From Mesorhizobium sp. (GTDB taxonomy: Bacteria > Pseudomonadota > Alphaproteobacteria > Rhizobiales > Rhizobiaceae), in contig SAQE01000015.1 of the NCBI GenBank assembly GCA_004020545.1, forward strand, positions 1 to 64,000: DNA of 64,000 bases, read 5' to 3'. The notes beneath the pieces are model-generated. The model was not told where the DNA came from. It did not search any database and saw only the letters and a list, made by a program, of their open reading frames with translations. The translations under genes were made by a program, and so were the position numbers. Below are positions 44,644-53,876 of this stretch, piece after piece (position 1 is the first letter of the stretch; each line of letters opens with the position of its first letter).

Positions 44644-47346
44644 TCAATCACTGAAAAGCGTCAGCTTTCGAAAGAAGGCATTGGTTGGAAAACCGTTGGG
44701 AATTTCCGCGAAACGAACCGCCAGAATGATCGAGAGCGGCGTTTTGTGCCGCACGCGAAGCGACGCCACCAGGCGGTGGCGCGCGAACTTGTCTCGAACG
44801 GCCGTCCATCCGGAAAAAGCGATGGTTTGCTGGGCGATGTCCTGCTGCCAGTCGATGATCCGGTCGGGGCGGGTGAGAGCCAGGCCGAAGTCGATTGCCG
44901 GCGCGTTGGAATGCGCGACTTCCACTGCTGCCTCCAGCCTGCGGAAGAAGGGTGGAAATTGTTGATCGAGCGACGCCGCGATCGGCCCGTCCAGATGCGG
45001 TCGCAGGAATATCCCGCCATCGTCCCGCGCCACCAGGAGCAATGGAAGATCGGAGACGCGCGGCGTGAGAAGCCTGGCGCTCCTCAGCGCTTGAAAGGCG
45101 AGGCTGCGTGAGCCGTCGGCTCCATCGGTCTCGTCTGGAGTATCCTCATCGGTCTTGGCTGCGTCCCCCTCAAGCAAGGTCGCCGCGGTATCGGGACGAC
45201 CGGTCGCCAGGGCGATGGCGGCGAGGCTTCCGATGGCCGCATCGCTGTTCGGTTCGAGATCGCAGAGTTCGAGATACTTTCGATAGGCGGGGGTATATCT
45301 CAGGTTTTCGCGCGCGCTTTCGATTTCGGATCGCGCCGTGTTCTGGGCGATGGCAAGCTGATAAAGCAGCCCGGCGTCGTCGAATCGGCCCGACCTGAAC
45401 GCCTCGATGATGGGACGGCGATTGTCGTACCAGTTCGAGGTCCGGAACATTCCGTCCGGTTTCGAGCGATACCAGTAAAGCGGCTTCGGAACCGGCCGGA
45501 TCCTCAACCCGGCAAGGGAAGCCCGCGCGAAGAATTCCCAGTCGTGCATGGCATAGCCAGGCTCTTCGATCAGAAACCCGATCTGTGAGAAAACCTCCCG
45601 GCGCACCATCGCATTGGCATCGCCATAGACATTGTGGATCAGGCCAAGCGCGTCGGGGCCGCCGAGTGGCAGATACTGGATCAGCCCGTCCGCCCGGTCC
45701 GCGGGAACGAAATCCTCGTAGAAGATCAGTTGGAAGGCGGTGCAGATATCCGCTCCAGATGCCGTCATGGCGCGGACGAATTGGTCGACGGCCTCTGGAA
45801 AAAGTGCGTTGTCGTCATCCGCGAACAGGATCAACGCGCCACGCGCGGCGCGGACACCGGCGTTTCGCGTGGCGCCAAGGTGTTTGTGCGGCCGGCGCAA
45901 AATCTTCCATCCGCGCTGACGGAAGGTCGGCTCCAGCGCGTCCAGCAACCGCCTCGCTTCATCCTGGTCGCTTCCGTCATCGACCAGCACCAGCTCCAGC
46001 CGGTCGTAGGTTTGCGCCTCGATCGCCGCGATCGCCTGCTTGAGATAGAGCGGCCGGTTGCGATGGGCCATGACGATCGAAACCAGCGGCGCCGGACCGG
46101 TGCGCTTGCCAACGCGCCGGCGTGCGGCCGATGCCGGCGGATTGCGTGTATCCAGCCAGGCCTGCCGGCATTGACCAGAAATGTCTATCCGCCGCGGGCG
46201 GGGCGGGCTGCCGAGCGCGGCCAGGATCGAGCGGGCCAACTGGCCGGCGTCAGGCTCGGCCAATCGAGGCTGCTCCGCCTCTGCGTTCCACGCCTCGGCA
46301 TTGGCGCCGGCGTTGGTGGCAACGAACGGCACCCCCGCCGCGATGCAGGCGGCGACGGCGGCGCCGGTCGATGCGGCAAGCGAAGGGATGACCGCCAACG
46401 CACCGCTGCGCGCGACGTAGTCGAGCTTCGCTGTCAGATCGGTGGCGGGCAAAACCTTGAGCTTGAACGGCCATTTCTCGGCCCGGCGCAGAAGCAGTCC
46501 GCCGCTGTGCTCGCCCATGATCTTGCCGAATGGAGCGAAGGCGGTAAGGGTCAGGCCTGGGGGCGCCGAAGGCGCGAGCAAATCCAGCGCATCGCAAAGC
46601 AGCGTCAGGCCATCGCGAAACCGCGCCGTGGAGAAGACGGCGAGCTCTCGCACAGTTCCGCTTTTGGGCGCCGGCCGCGCACCGGCCCGGCCGATGCCGG
46701 CGGACAGCGGCAACATCGGCATCACTGCCGCCTTGCGGACCTTCCAGCCTTTCGACAGCATCCACTTGCGCAGCGTGGCGGAGGCACAGATCGTCCGTCC
46801 GGCCATCTCCGCGCAGTATTTTTCCATATAGGCGATGGCGATCGCCTCGGTGCTTCCCATGAAGGCCTTGTCGGCTTCGTGCGCCCATTCCTCCGGAGCG
46901 TTGGTGAAGACAATGATCGGCGGAGGCGCGAAGGTCCCGGTTTCGGCCGCCAGCAGCGTATAGTAAGCCAATCCGCCCTCGAGGGGCGCGTAGACCAGAT
47001 CGTGATTGGACCGTTCGAGGTAATGCAGCAACGCCGCGGAGCGGCTCTCGGGCGTCGCCAGCGAAGGGAGCAGTTGATCGGACCTGTCGAGAACCTCCAG
47101 TTTGACCGAGGCGGCCCCGAATTCCGAGCGGTACGCTGCCACCTCGTCGGCAGACGGCGCATCCCGGCCGACAACCCAAAGCAGGGTGACGTTGTCTCCG
47201 TTCTCGGCGAACAGCCTGGCAAGTTCGCCGGGCGCCGTGGCGTCGTCGATGTCGTCGTTGCGCCGGATCGCTTGCGTCACCACCAAGATGCGGCGACGAC
47301 CGCCTTGCGGCTTCGACGCCTTCCTCAGCTTGCTCCCGATGGCCAT
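44644..47346 (-). CDS. Giant bifunctional glycosyltransferase, paralogue
   Basis: A 900-residue protein, colinear with that at 39713-43015. The GT-B-like half (about 18-400) has DNVTLLWVVGRD and MGEHSGGLLLRRAEKWPFKL. The GT2 half (about 420-680) has LVSIVMAHRNRPLYLKQAI, DDGSD and ADDDN. The same C-terminal domain (LPLLLVARDDGGIFLRP, AFSGWTAVRDKF) follows. It lacks about 200 residues found in the paralogue before this last domain. Likely a gene duplication with diverged sugar specificity. Confidence 0.8.
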   Translation of the reverse strand: MAIGSKLRKASKPQGGRRRILVVTQAIRRNDDIDDATAPGELARLFAENGDNVTLLWVVGRDAPSADEVAAYRSEFGAASVKLEVLDRSDQLLPSLATPESRSAALLHYLERSNHDLVYAPLEGGLAYYTLLAAETGTFAPPPIIVFTNAPEEWAHEADKAFMGSTEAIAIAYMEKYCAEMAGRTICASATLRKWMLSKGWKVRKAAVMPMLPLSAGIGRAGARPAPKSGTVRELAVFSTARFRDGLTLLCDALDLLAPSAPPGLTLTAFAPFGKIMGEHSGGLLLRRAEKWPFKLKVLPATDLTAKLDYVARSGALAVIPSLAASTGAAVAACIAAGVPFVATNAGANAEAWNAEAEQPRLAEPDAGQLARSILAALGSPPRPRRIDISGQCRQAWLDTRNPPASAARRRVGKRTGPAPLVSIVMAHRNRPLYLKQAIAAIEAQTYDRLELVLVDDGSDQDEARRLLDALEPTFRQRGWKILRRPHKHLGATRNAGVRAARGALILFADDDNALFPEAVDQFVRAMTASGADICTAFQLIFYEDFVPADRADGLIQYLPLGGPDALGLIHNVYGDANAMVRREVFSQIGFLIEEPGYAMHDWEFFARASLAGLRIRPVPKPLYWYRSKPDGMFRTSNWYDNRRPIIEAFRSGRFDDAGLLYQLAIAQNTARSEIESARENLRYTPAYRKYLELCDLEPNSDAAIGSLAAIALATGRPDTAATLLEGDAAKTDEDTPDETDGADGSRSLAFQALRSARLLTPRVSDLPLLLVARDDGGIFLRPHLDGPIAASLDQQFPPFFRRLEAAVEVAHSNAPAIDFGLALTRPDRIIDWQQDIAQQTIAFSGWTAVRDKFARHRLVASLRVRHKTPLSIILAVRFAEIPNGFPTNAFFRKLTLFSD

Positions 47347-47577
47347 TGCCGGTTCCTCTGCCCCAAATTCATAAGCAGTGTTCTTCTGCTTCTGTGCCTT
47401 TTGACCATCCCTGGTTTACTTTTCAGTGATCATCCTTCTGCGCCGTTGGTAAACCAAGACCATCAAGCGGTCCCTAAAAAGGCTGTACAATCAATCGACT
47501 GTTACAAATTTATCGACACGGCATAACCAATCTTTACGCGTCCCGGCTAATCGTTCACGGCATAGCAGGAGGCGCAA

Positions 47578-48093
47578 ATGAAAACGACGTTGAAGTTTCT
47601 CGCTGCGCTCGGTCTGATGGGCGCGATGGTCTCGACGAGTTCTGCAGGGGAATTGCTGCGTCCGCGCATCAGTCTCGGCACCGCCAACGTCAAGACGATC
47701 AGCGGCGATCGCGGTGGCTATGTGATCGACTATGCCATCCGTGCCTTGAAGCTGCGGCGCAGCGGCGGCTTTGTGCGGTTCGATGGTGCGTGCGACTCGG
47801 CCTGCACGCTCTATCTGTCCATGCCCAAGAGCAAGATGTGCGTCACGCGCAATGCATCGTTCGGCTTCCATCTGCCCTACGGCGCCGGCGCGCGGGGCAA
47901 TCAGGTTGCCGCGAACTTCATGATGAAGAACTATCCTGGCTGGGTTCGCGGATGGATCGCCAAGCGCGGTGGGCTGAAGAATTCCATCGCGACCATGACA
48001 TACGCGGATGCGAGCCGTTTCCTCCCGACCTGTCCATCCGCGCAGCGTGCGACCATCGCAAGCCTGAGCCCGACGCGCCTGCGTGGCGGCTGA
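47578..48093 (+). CDS. Small periplasmic ClpP/crotonase-like protein
   Basis: A 171-residue protein with a signal peptide ending SSAG. The core FVRFDGACDSACTLYLSMPKSKMCV..NASFGFHLPYG resembles the periplasmic ClpP-like proteins of rhizobia, where Ser of the SAC motif (Ser74 here) and His98 would form the active site. It is short for a protease of this fold and may be a reduced or inactive version. AGGAGGCG precedes the ATG. Flanked by glycan genes; role unknown. Confidence 0.55.
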   Translation: MKTTLKFLAALGLMGAMVSTSSAGELLRPRISLGTANVKTISGDRGGYVIDYAIRALKLRRSGGFVRFDGACDSACTLYLSMPKSKMCVTRNASFGFHLPYGAGARGNQVAANFMMKNYPGWVRGWIAKRGGLKNSIATMTYADASRFLPTCPSAQRATIASLSPTRLRGG

Positions 48094-48231
48094 TGCTCGA
48101 GCCGGTGCTGGAATAAATCCGACGGTGGGTGCGTCATGCGCCCGCCGTTGCCGATTCATGCGGCGGCTCTCAATTGAACCGAAAGGTCATTGGTGTATTT
48201 TTCAGACGTCTGTTGATTGGGCGTGGTCCGA

Positions 48232-48972
48232 ATGCAGTCTTGCCAAAAGTTCGTGCTGATCGCTTCGCCAAGAACCGGCTCCCAAGCGTTCAATCGCCAT
48301 CTCAACCAGTATGACGGGATGGTGATGCACGGCGAAGTCTTCAATCCTGGCTTTGTCGGCTTGCGCCACGACTACCATGAGAAAATGAATCTGCCGCGCG
48401 AACGCGTCGATTTGCGAGATGCCGAGCCGGAGCGGTTCATCGCGCGGATTTTCGACGATCCGTCGGCGCGCTTTATCGGATTTCACATATTTCCCGATCA
48501 GACCCGGCCCGCCATACTCCCTGTGCTCGAAGATGAGGGTGTCAAGAAGCTCTGGCTTGTAAGAAATCCGATCGGATCCTTCGTGTCATTGCTTGAGGCG
48601 GAGGCTTCCGGGATCTGGACGGTGCACGCCTCCGATCCCGTCGCCGCCGATAGTCCGAGGAAAAAAGTGTACTTCGACATAGACCGGTTCAATGCCTATC
48701 TGCGCGAACTGAACCTGTTTCGCGCGAAGATCAGATCCGTGCTGTTCGAGACCCGGCAGCCATTCTTTCCGATCCACTACAGCGACATCGGCGATCCGCT
48801 GGTTGGCAATGCGATCATCGCCTATCTCGGCGGCTCCCAGCGTCTGGATCATTTCGAGACCGAGATCCTGAAGCCGCCGCAGCGGCCTTTCGTCGACCGT
48901 ATCGAGAATTACTGGGAATTCGTGACCTATTTCAGGGCCGCCTCGACAGACGATCTGTATGCGTTCGGCTGA
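48232..48972 (+). CDS. Sulfotransferase family protein (Stf0-like)
   Basis: A 246-residue protein. The 5'-phosphosulfate loop FVLIASPRTGSQAF at the N-terminus and a 3'-phosphate motif LVRNPIGSFVSLLEAE match PAPS-dependent sulfotransferases. It probably sulfates a sugar of the surface glycan made here; sulfated glycans are known in rhizobia. I chose the ATG at 48232; a TTG at 48217 is also possible. No strong Shine-Dalgarno is visible. Confidence 0.75.
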   Translation: MQSCQKFVLIASPRTGSQAFNRHLNQYDGMVMHGEVFNPGFVGLRHDYHEKMNLPRERVDLRDAEPERFIARIFDDPSARFIGFHIFPDQTRPAILPVLEDEGVKKLWLVRNPIGSFVSLLEAEASGIWTVHASDPVAADSPRKKVYFDIDRFNAYLRELNLFRAKIRSVLFETRQPFFPIHYSDIGDPLVGNAIIAYLGGSQRLDHFETEILKPPQRPFVDRIENYWEFVTYFRAASTDDLYAFG

Positions 48973-49255
48973 TGCCCGGAGGGCAAGCCCGTCGGCGAGA
49001 GCCGGAGCAAGGCCGCCTCGCTCAATCTTGTCGCCGTCGAAATTCGCCGGCTTGCCAATTCCGGCCGGCGCCCTGATCCGCCATCAATCGGCAAAACCAA
49101 TTGTCTTTCAATATGTTCGGTTAACCAGTTCTGAAGAGACATGGTTAACGAATACTTGATTTTGTTGACTCTTTTTTGGCCCGGGCTGATTCTGCAAGCG
49201 AGGGTTTGAAAGCTGCCGGCGGTGGCCGGAGCGCAAACTGGCGGCGGGCAATTGC

Positions 49256-51745
49256 ATGAGTATCGGCGGCAGTGTGGGATCGGCGAGCCGATCCGAAAGC
49301 GGCCAGGCGCAATCAAAGACGAAAACGGCCTTGACGCAGAACCTGCGCTTCAGGCGCATGTCCTTGCGCATCATTTGCACCGGCCTGTTGTCATGGCTGC
49401 TGCTGGGCGTCTACCGAGGCGTCATCCTCGATCCGCAAACGACATTTCAGGGCGTTCTGGCGTCCATCCCCATGGGATTGGCGGCAAGCTACTACGATCT
49501 GATCCTCGTTGCGTCGCTGACGGCGGCAACGCTGATCCTGCTCTTTGCCGCGAAGGCAAGCAGGCTTGCCTTCGCGGCAATCGTCTTCCTCTTCTATCTC
49601 GTCGTCGTGGTGTCGCTGGCTTGGGGGTTTGCCAACATCAATCTCGTCAAGATGCTGGGTGAGCCATTCACGTTCCAGTGGCTGGTCTATGGCGACTTCC
49701 TGCAGAATGCCGACGCCAAGAATGCCATGGGCGACGCGCTCAATATGCGAGACGCCGCGACCCTTGGCGGGTCAATCGTCTTGGTGCTGGTTCTTGGCTC
49801 CGCCGCAGGCAGGTGGGGCCACCGGCTGAGTTCCGCGGGTCACCGAGCGTTTCTGATTGCGCTGGTCCTATGTGTCGGCGCGGCGCTGGCCGTTACCGGT
49901 TATCACGTGCGCGCGGAAGCGCTGCCGGCGCCGAAGATCGACAATCCGCTCGTCTATTTCATACAGTCGGCCTGGTTCAGTTCAACGCCGGTCATGCTGG
50001 CGATCGGCGCCGGCGTCGATGATCCCGATGTCGCTAGCGTCGGCGAGCGTCCGCCGGAAACGTCAAGCTTCAAGGCGCCGGCACCAAATCCGATCAAGAA
50101 CGTGCTGATCTTCATGATGGAGTCGGTGCCATCAAAGTACATCGAGACCTTTGGCGGCAAGTATCCGATTACGCCGAACATCAAGAGCTATGCCGCGGAT
50201 TCCATCCGCTTCGACAACATCTATGCGCACGCGCCTTCCACCCACTACTCGATATTCTCCCTGCTGACCTCGATGTATAACGACATCTCGTTCTACGGGA
50301 TGACCAGCAGGTACCCGTATCTGCCGTTGGATTCGATTTCCAACACGCTGTCCAAGCACGATTTTCGAACCGGGTTTTTCTGGAGTGCGGATTCCCGCTT
50401 CCAGCGAGTGGACGAGTTTTTGCTCAACAAGGGACTGGATGTGATCCAGGACTACCGAGGGCAAAAATGCGCCACCCCGACCTTCAAGCTCAGCACCGAG
50501 CAGTGGAAGAACATGGACTACAACAGTGATCTCTGCACGGCGCAATCGATCATCGACTGGATGAACAAGGATTCGGAGAAGCCTTTCTTCGGCATAATGT
50601 TCACGGCGATGACCCACTATCCCTACATCTCCGACAGCCCGATGTTCTCGAAGATGACGCCTTCCGCCAAAGACAGAGGGCCGATGCATTACGTCGATGA
50701 TGAGAAATTCAACGCCTATCTCAACGCCCTGAAGGTCGGCGACACCGCGCTCGGTGAAATCCTTGAATCGCTGAAGCAGTCAGGCAAGCTCGACTCGACG
50801 CTTGTCGTCATCCTGGGCGATCACGGCGAGGCGTTCGGGGAACATGGCGAGTATATCCATGCCAGCGCGATCTACGACGAGAACGTCCACATCCCGCTGA
50901 TCATGATCAACAAGCGCCTTTTCCATGACGAGGTTGCGCATCCGGTTGGCGGCATTATCGATATCGCCCCGACGATCTTCGACGTACTCGGACTTCCACT
51001 GCCGAAGCAATGGCAAGGGCGCAGCCTGTTCAGCGAGCAGCGGCCGAACAAGACCTTCTTCTTCAACCCATGGGCCGGGTCCTTGCTCGGCTATCGCGAA
51101 GACGATCGAAAGGTGATTTTCAACGCGACCACCGGCAAGGTCGAAGAATACGACCTCAGGACGGATCCCGGGGAGAGGGCGAACCTCTTCAACGACGGTT
51201 CAAGCGACCGAACGGCGCTTTTGCAGCCGATTGCCGGATGGGTGCAGTCGCAGAAGCGGCGAATAGCAAACCTTGTCGCCGAGAACGAGAAGGACGCCGG
51301 GCACTGCACCGCCATGTCTCTGGAGATCGACGCGGCCGGCACCGATTACCAGGGTCCGCCTCTCTTCGACGTTCTCGTTGACGGCAAGCAACTTGCCGAA
51401 ATCGCCGTCCAGGGCAAGGGGAGCAAGGCATCGACAGGCGAGGAGCGCGTGGCGGAACTGAACGACGCGGCAATGGGCGCGCGGCCGTTCCGCATCGATC
51501 TCAGTGGCGCGCCCAATCCAAAGTCAATCGAGATTCGCTATGTCAACGACCAGTGGGCCGGAGACGGCCTGCCCGGCGATCGCAACCTTTTCATCAAGAG
51601 CATCAAGGTGAACGGGCAGTTGGTGCCCAATGGCAAACTGCATGTCGATGAGCAGTCGCATGGCTATACCGACGACAGCGGGACCGCCATGTACACCAAT
51701 GGCTCGCTATGGGTCAGCGGCCCATTCATCGAAGGATGCATGTAG
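49256..51745 (+). CDS. LtaS-like membrane phospho-alcohol transferase with C-terminal carbohydrate-binding-like domain
   Basis: An 829-residue protein. Five or six transmembrane helices lie between residues 35 and 215. The sulfatase-fold domain spans about 278-650, with FMMESVPSKY (Glu289), APSTHYSIFSLLT (candidate Thr329) and ILGDHGEAFGEHGEY (521-532). The last 130 residues resemble Ca-dependent carbohydrate-binding modules of the CBM36/60 xylan-binding group: RYVNDQWAGDGLPGDRNLF then IKSIKVNG. It likely transfers a phosphoglycerol or phosphoethanolamine group onto a surface glycan that the tail binds. Confidence 0.75.
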   Translation: MSIGGSVGSASRSESGQAQSKTKTALTQNLRFRRMSLRIICTGLLSWLLLGVYRGVILDPQTTFQGVLASIPMGLAASYYDLILVASLTAATLILLFAAKASRLAFAAIVFLFYLVVVVSLAWGFANINLVKMLGEPFTFQWLVYGDFLQNADAKNAMGDALNMRDAATLGGSIVLVLVLGSAAGRWGHRLSSAGHRAFLIALVLCVGAALAVTGYHVRAEALPAPKIDNPLVYFIQSAWFSSTPVMLAIGAGVDDPDVASVGERPPETSSFKAPAPNPIKNVLIFMMESVPSKYIETFGGKYPITPNIKSYAADSIRFDNIYAHAPSTHYSIFSLLTSMYNDISFYGMTSRYPYLPLDSISNTLSKHDFRTGFFWSADSRFQRVDEFLLNKGLDVIQDYRGQKCATPTFKLSTEQWKNMDYNSDLCTAQSIIDWMNKDSEKPFFGIMFTAMTHYPYISDSPMFSKMTPSAKDRGPMHYVDDEKFNAYLNALKVGDTALGEILESLKQSGKLDSTLVVILGDHGEAFGEHGEYIHASAIYDENVHIPLIMINKRLFHDEVAHPVGGIIDIAPTIFDVLGLPLPKQWQGRSLFSEQRPNKTFFFNPWAGSLLGYREDDRKVIFNATTGKVEEYDLRTDPGERANLFNDGSSDRTALLQPIAGWVQSQKRRIANLVAENEKDAGHCTAMSLEIDAAGTDYQGPPLFDVLVDGKQLAEIAVQGKGSKASTGEERVAELNDAAMGARPFRIDLSGAPNPKSIEIRYVNDQWAGDGLPGDRNLFIKSIKVNGQLVPNGKLHVDEQSHGYTDDSGTAMYTNGSLWVSGPFIEGCM

Positions 51746-51772
51746 GGCAGGGGGCCGGCGGCGGCTTATGCG

Positions 51773-52756
51773 CTACCTCTTGCCTTCCGGCCGCCATTCG
51801 TGCCGGTACCAGTCGACGAACTTCGCCAGTCCTTCCTCGATCGACACTTTCGGCTTGAAGCCGAAGTCGCGTTCCAGCGCGCTGGTGTCGGCATAGGTCT
51901 TCTCGACGTCGCCGGGCTGCATGGGCAAATCCTCACGGATCGCCTTGACGCCAAGCAGGTTTTCCAGCGTCTCGATGAAGCGGCCGAGATGCACCGGCTG
52001 GCTGTTGCCGATATTGTAGATCCTGTGGCGTTCGCCGCCGGCCGCCGGCGGCTTGTCGAGAACCGCCACCACGCCATCGACGACGTCGTCGACATAGGTG
52101 AAATCGCGCCACATCTCGCCATGGTTGAAGACGCGGATCGGCTTGCCGGCGAGCATTGCCTCGGTGAAGATCCAGGCGGCCATGTCAGGGCGCCCCCACG
52201 GACCGTAGACCGTGAAGAAGCGCAAACCGGTCTGCGGCAGGCCGAAGAGATGCGAGTAGGCCGAGCTGATCAGCTCGTCCGCCTTCTTGGTCGCGGCGTA
52301 GATCGACACCGGATTGTCGACGCGGTCGGTTTCCGCGAACGGCACCTTGGTGTTGCCGCCATAGACCGAGCTCGATGAAGCATAGACCAGGTGCTTGACG
52401 CTGGGCGAGGCGCGGCAGAGCTCCAGCACCTCCAGATGGCCTGCGATGTTGGCGTGGATATAGGCGCGTGGATTTTCCAGCGAGTAGCGCACGCCCGCCT
52501 GCGCCCCGACATGGACGATGCCGCTGATCTGCGTTCCCTCGAGCTTCCCCGCCAGGGCGCCGGGCTCGGCGATGTCGAGCTGATGGAACGAAAAACCCTT
52601 GTACGGGGAAAGCCTGGCGAGCCGCGCAGCTTTCAGCGCAGGATCGTAGTAGGCGTTCATGCTGTCGACGCCGATTACCGCGTCGCCGCGAGCCAGAAGG
52701 CGTTGGCAGACATGGCTGCCGATGAAGCCGGCGGCTCCGGTCACCAGGACGGTCAT
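51773..52756 (-). CDS. lpsL: UDP-glucuronate 4-epimerase (LpsL/CapI type)
   Basis: A 327-residue extended SDR with TGAAGFIGSH, the NDYYD-like MNAYYDPALKAARLARL that marks UDP-glucuronate epimerases, and the catalytic YAATK. It makes UDP-galacturonate for LPS or capsule. The ATG at 52756 is set by the fold; the open frame extends to 52885 into the GT2 gene. Third gene of the flippase-GT2-epimerase operon. The symbol follows the rhizobial LPS gene and is not certain. Confidence 0.85.
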   Translation of the reverse strand: MTVLVTGAAGFIGSHVCQRLLARGDAVIGVDSMNAYYDPALKAARLARLSPYKGFSFHQLDIAEPGALAGKLEGTQISGIVHVGAQAGVRYSLENPRAYIHANIAGHLEVLELCRASPSVKHLVYASSSSVYGGNTKVPFAETDRVDNPVSIYAATKKADELISSAYSHLFGLPQTGLRFFTVYGPWGRPDMAAWIFTEAMLAGKPIRVFNHGEMWRDFTYVDDVVDGVVAVLDKPPAAGGERHRIYNIGNSQPVHLGRFIETLENLLGVKAIREDLPMQPGDVEKTYADTSALERDFGFKPKVSIEEGLAKFVDWYRHEWRPEGKR

Positions 52757-52790
52757 GCGATCTTCACCTTGGGGCAGGGGGTGTTCGGCA

Positions 52791-53876
52791 TCATTTCCGG
52801 CGCCGGCTTTTCTTGGCGCCCGCCGGCGGGCTCGGCCAATGCCAGCCGTCGCCTTCGCCATGCGCGGGCTGCGGCCGCGCCACATAGGCGAGGGAGACGT
52901 TCGCCTCGAGATAGACGCGCGAAAGCATTTCGGCGAGCACCCCCGATGTCACCGCCTGCAGCCCGGCGATCACCAGGAAGAAGCCGGTGAACAGCATCGG
53001 ACGCGTTCCGATATCTTGTCCGAAAAACACCTTCAGGGCAAATAGATAGGCCAGGATCAGCGAGCCGAGCACGCCGAGCACGATGCCGATGCCGCCGAAG
53101 AAGTGGCCGGGCCTGGTGCGGTAGCGCATGAAGAAGAACATGAAGACGAGGTCGAGCACCACGCGGAAGGTGCGCGAGATGCCGTATTTCGACTGGCCGT
53201 GGATGCGGGCGTGATGGGTTACCACTTCTTGGGCGATGCGGCGCGGCGTCGTCACCGTCGCCAGCCACGCCGGGATGAAGCGGTGCATTTCGCCATAAAG
53301 CCGGACGCTGCGGATGACGCTGCCGCGAAAAACCTTCAGGCTGCAGCCATAATCCTTCAGCCGCACGCCGGTGACGCGCGCGATCAGCGAGTTGGCGATG
53401 CGCGAAGGCAGCCTGCGCATCCAGAAACCTTCCTGGCGGTTCTTGCGCCAGCCGGCGACGAGGTCGAGATCCTCGATCAGCAGCCGATAGACCATGCGCG
53501 GTATGTCGAACGGGTCGTTCTGCAGGTCGCCGTCGAGCGTCGCGATGACGTCGCCGCGCGCGGCGTCGAGGCCTGCCTGCATGGCCGCGGTCTGCTTGAA
53601 GTTGCGCACCAGTTCCACGCCATGCACATGCGGACCGTATTCGGCCGCGAGCCTGCGGATTTCGTTCGGCGTGGCATCGGTGCTGCCGTCGTCCACCAGC
53701 ACCACCTCCCAAGGCTGGCTGTAGTTCTCCATCGCCTGGTGGATGCGCATGAGCAGCGGCTCGACATTGTCGGCCTCGTTGTACATCGGAATGACGATGG
53801 AAAGCCTGTGCTCGGGCATGACGGCGCCCTCGGGCAGGCCCGAGACAGGAATGGGAAGCACGTTCATTGCGGTCAT
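52791..53876 (-). CDS. GT2 family polyprenyl-sugar transferase (DPM1/ArnC-like)
   Basis: A 361-residue protein. The GT2 domain has LSIVIPMYNEADNVEPLL, VDDGSTD, LVRNFKQTAAMQAGLDAARGD and DGDLQNDP. GQSKYGISR follows, then two C-terminal transmembrane helices. This is the layout of dolichyl/undecaprenyl-phosphate sugar synthases such as ArnC and GtrB. Its ATG overlaps the flippase stop (ATGA) and AAGGA precedes it. With UDP-GalA made next door it may form undecaprenyl-phosphate-GalA; this is inferred from context. Confidence 0.85.
   Translation of the reverse strand: MTAMNVLPIPVSGLPEGAVMPEHRLSIVIPMYNEADNVEPLLMRIHQAMENYSQPWEVVLVDDGSTDATPNEIRRLAAEYGPHVHGVELVRNFKQTAAMQAGLDAARGDVIATLDGDLQNDPFDIPRMVYRLLIEDLDLVAGWRKNRQEGFWMRRLPSRIANSLIARVTGVRLKDYGCSLKVFRGSVIRSVRLYGEMHRFIPAWLATVTTPRRIAQEVVTHHARIHGQSKYGISRTFRVVLDLVFMFFFMRYRTRPGHFFGGIGIVLGVLGSLILAYLFALKVFFGQDIGTRPMLFTGFFLVIAGLQAVTSGVLAEMLSRVYLEANVSLAYVARPQPAHGEGDGWHWPSPPAGAKKSRRRK

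Noticed and set aside
45634-47526. 630-codon open frame antisense to the second giant glycosyltransferase
   Set aside because: The opposite strand encodes clear GT motifs; the antisense product is low-complexity and Arg-rich.
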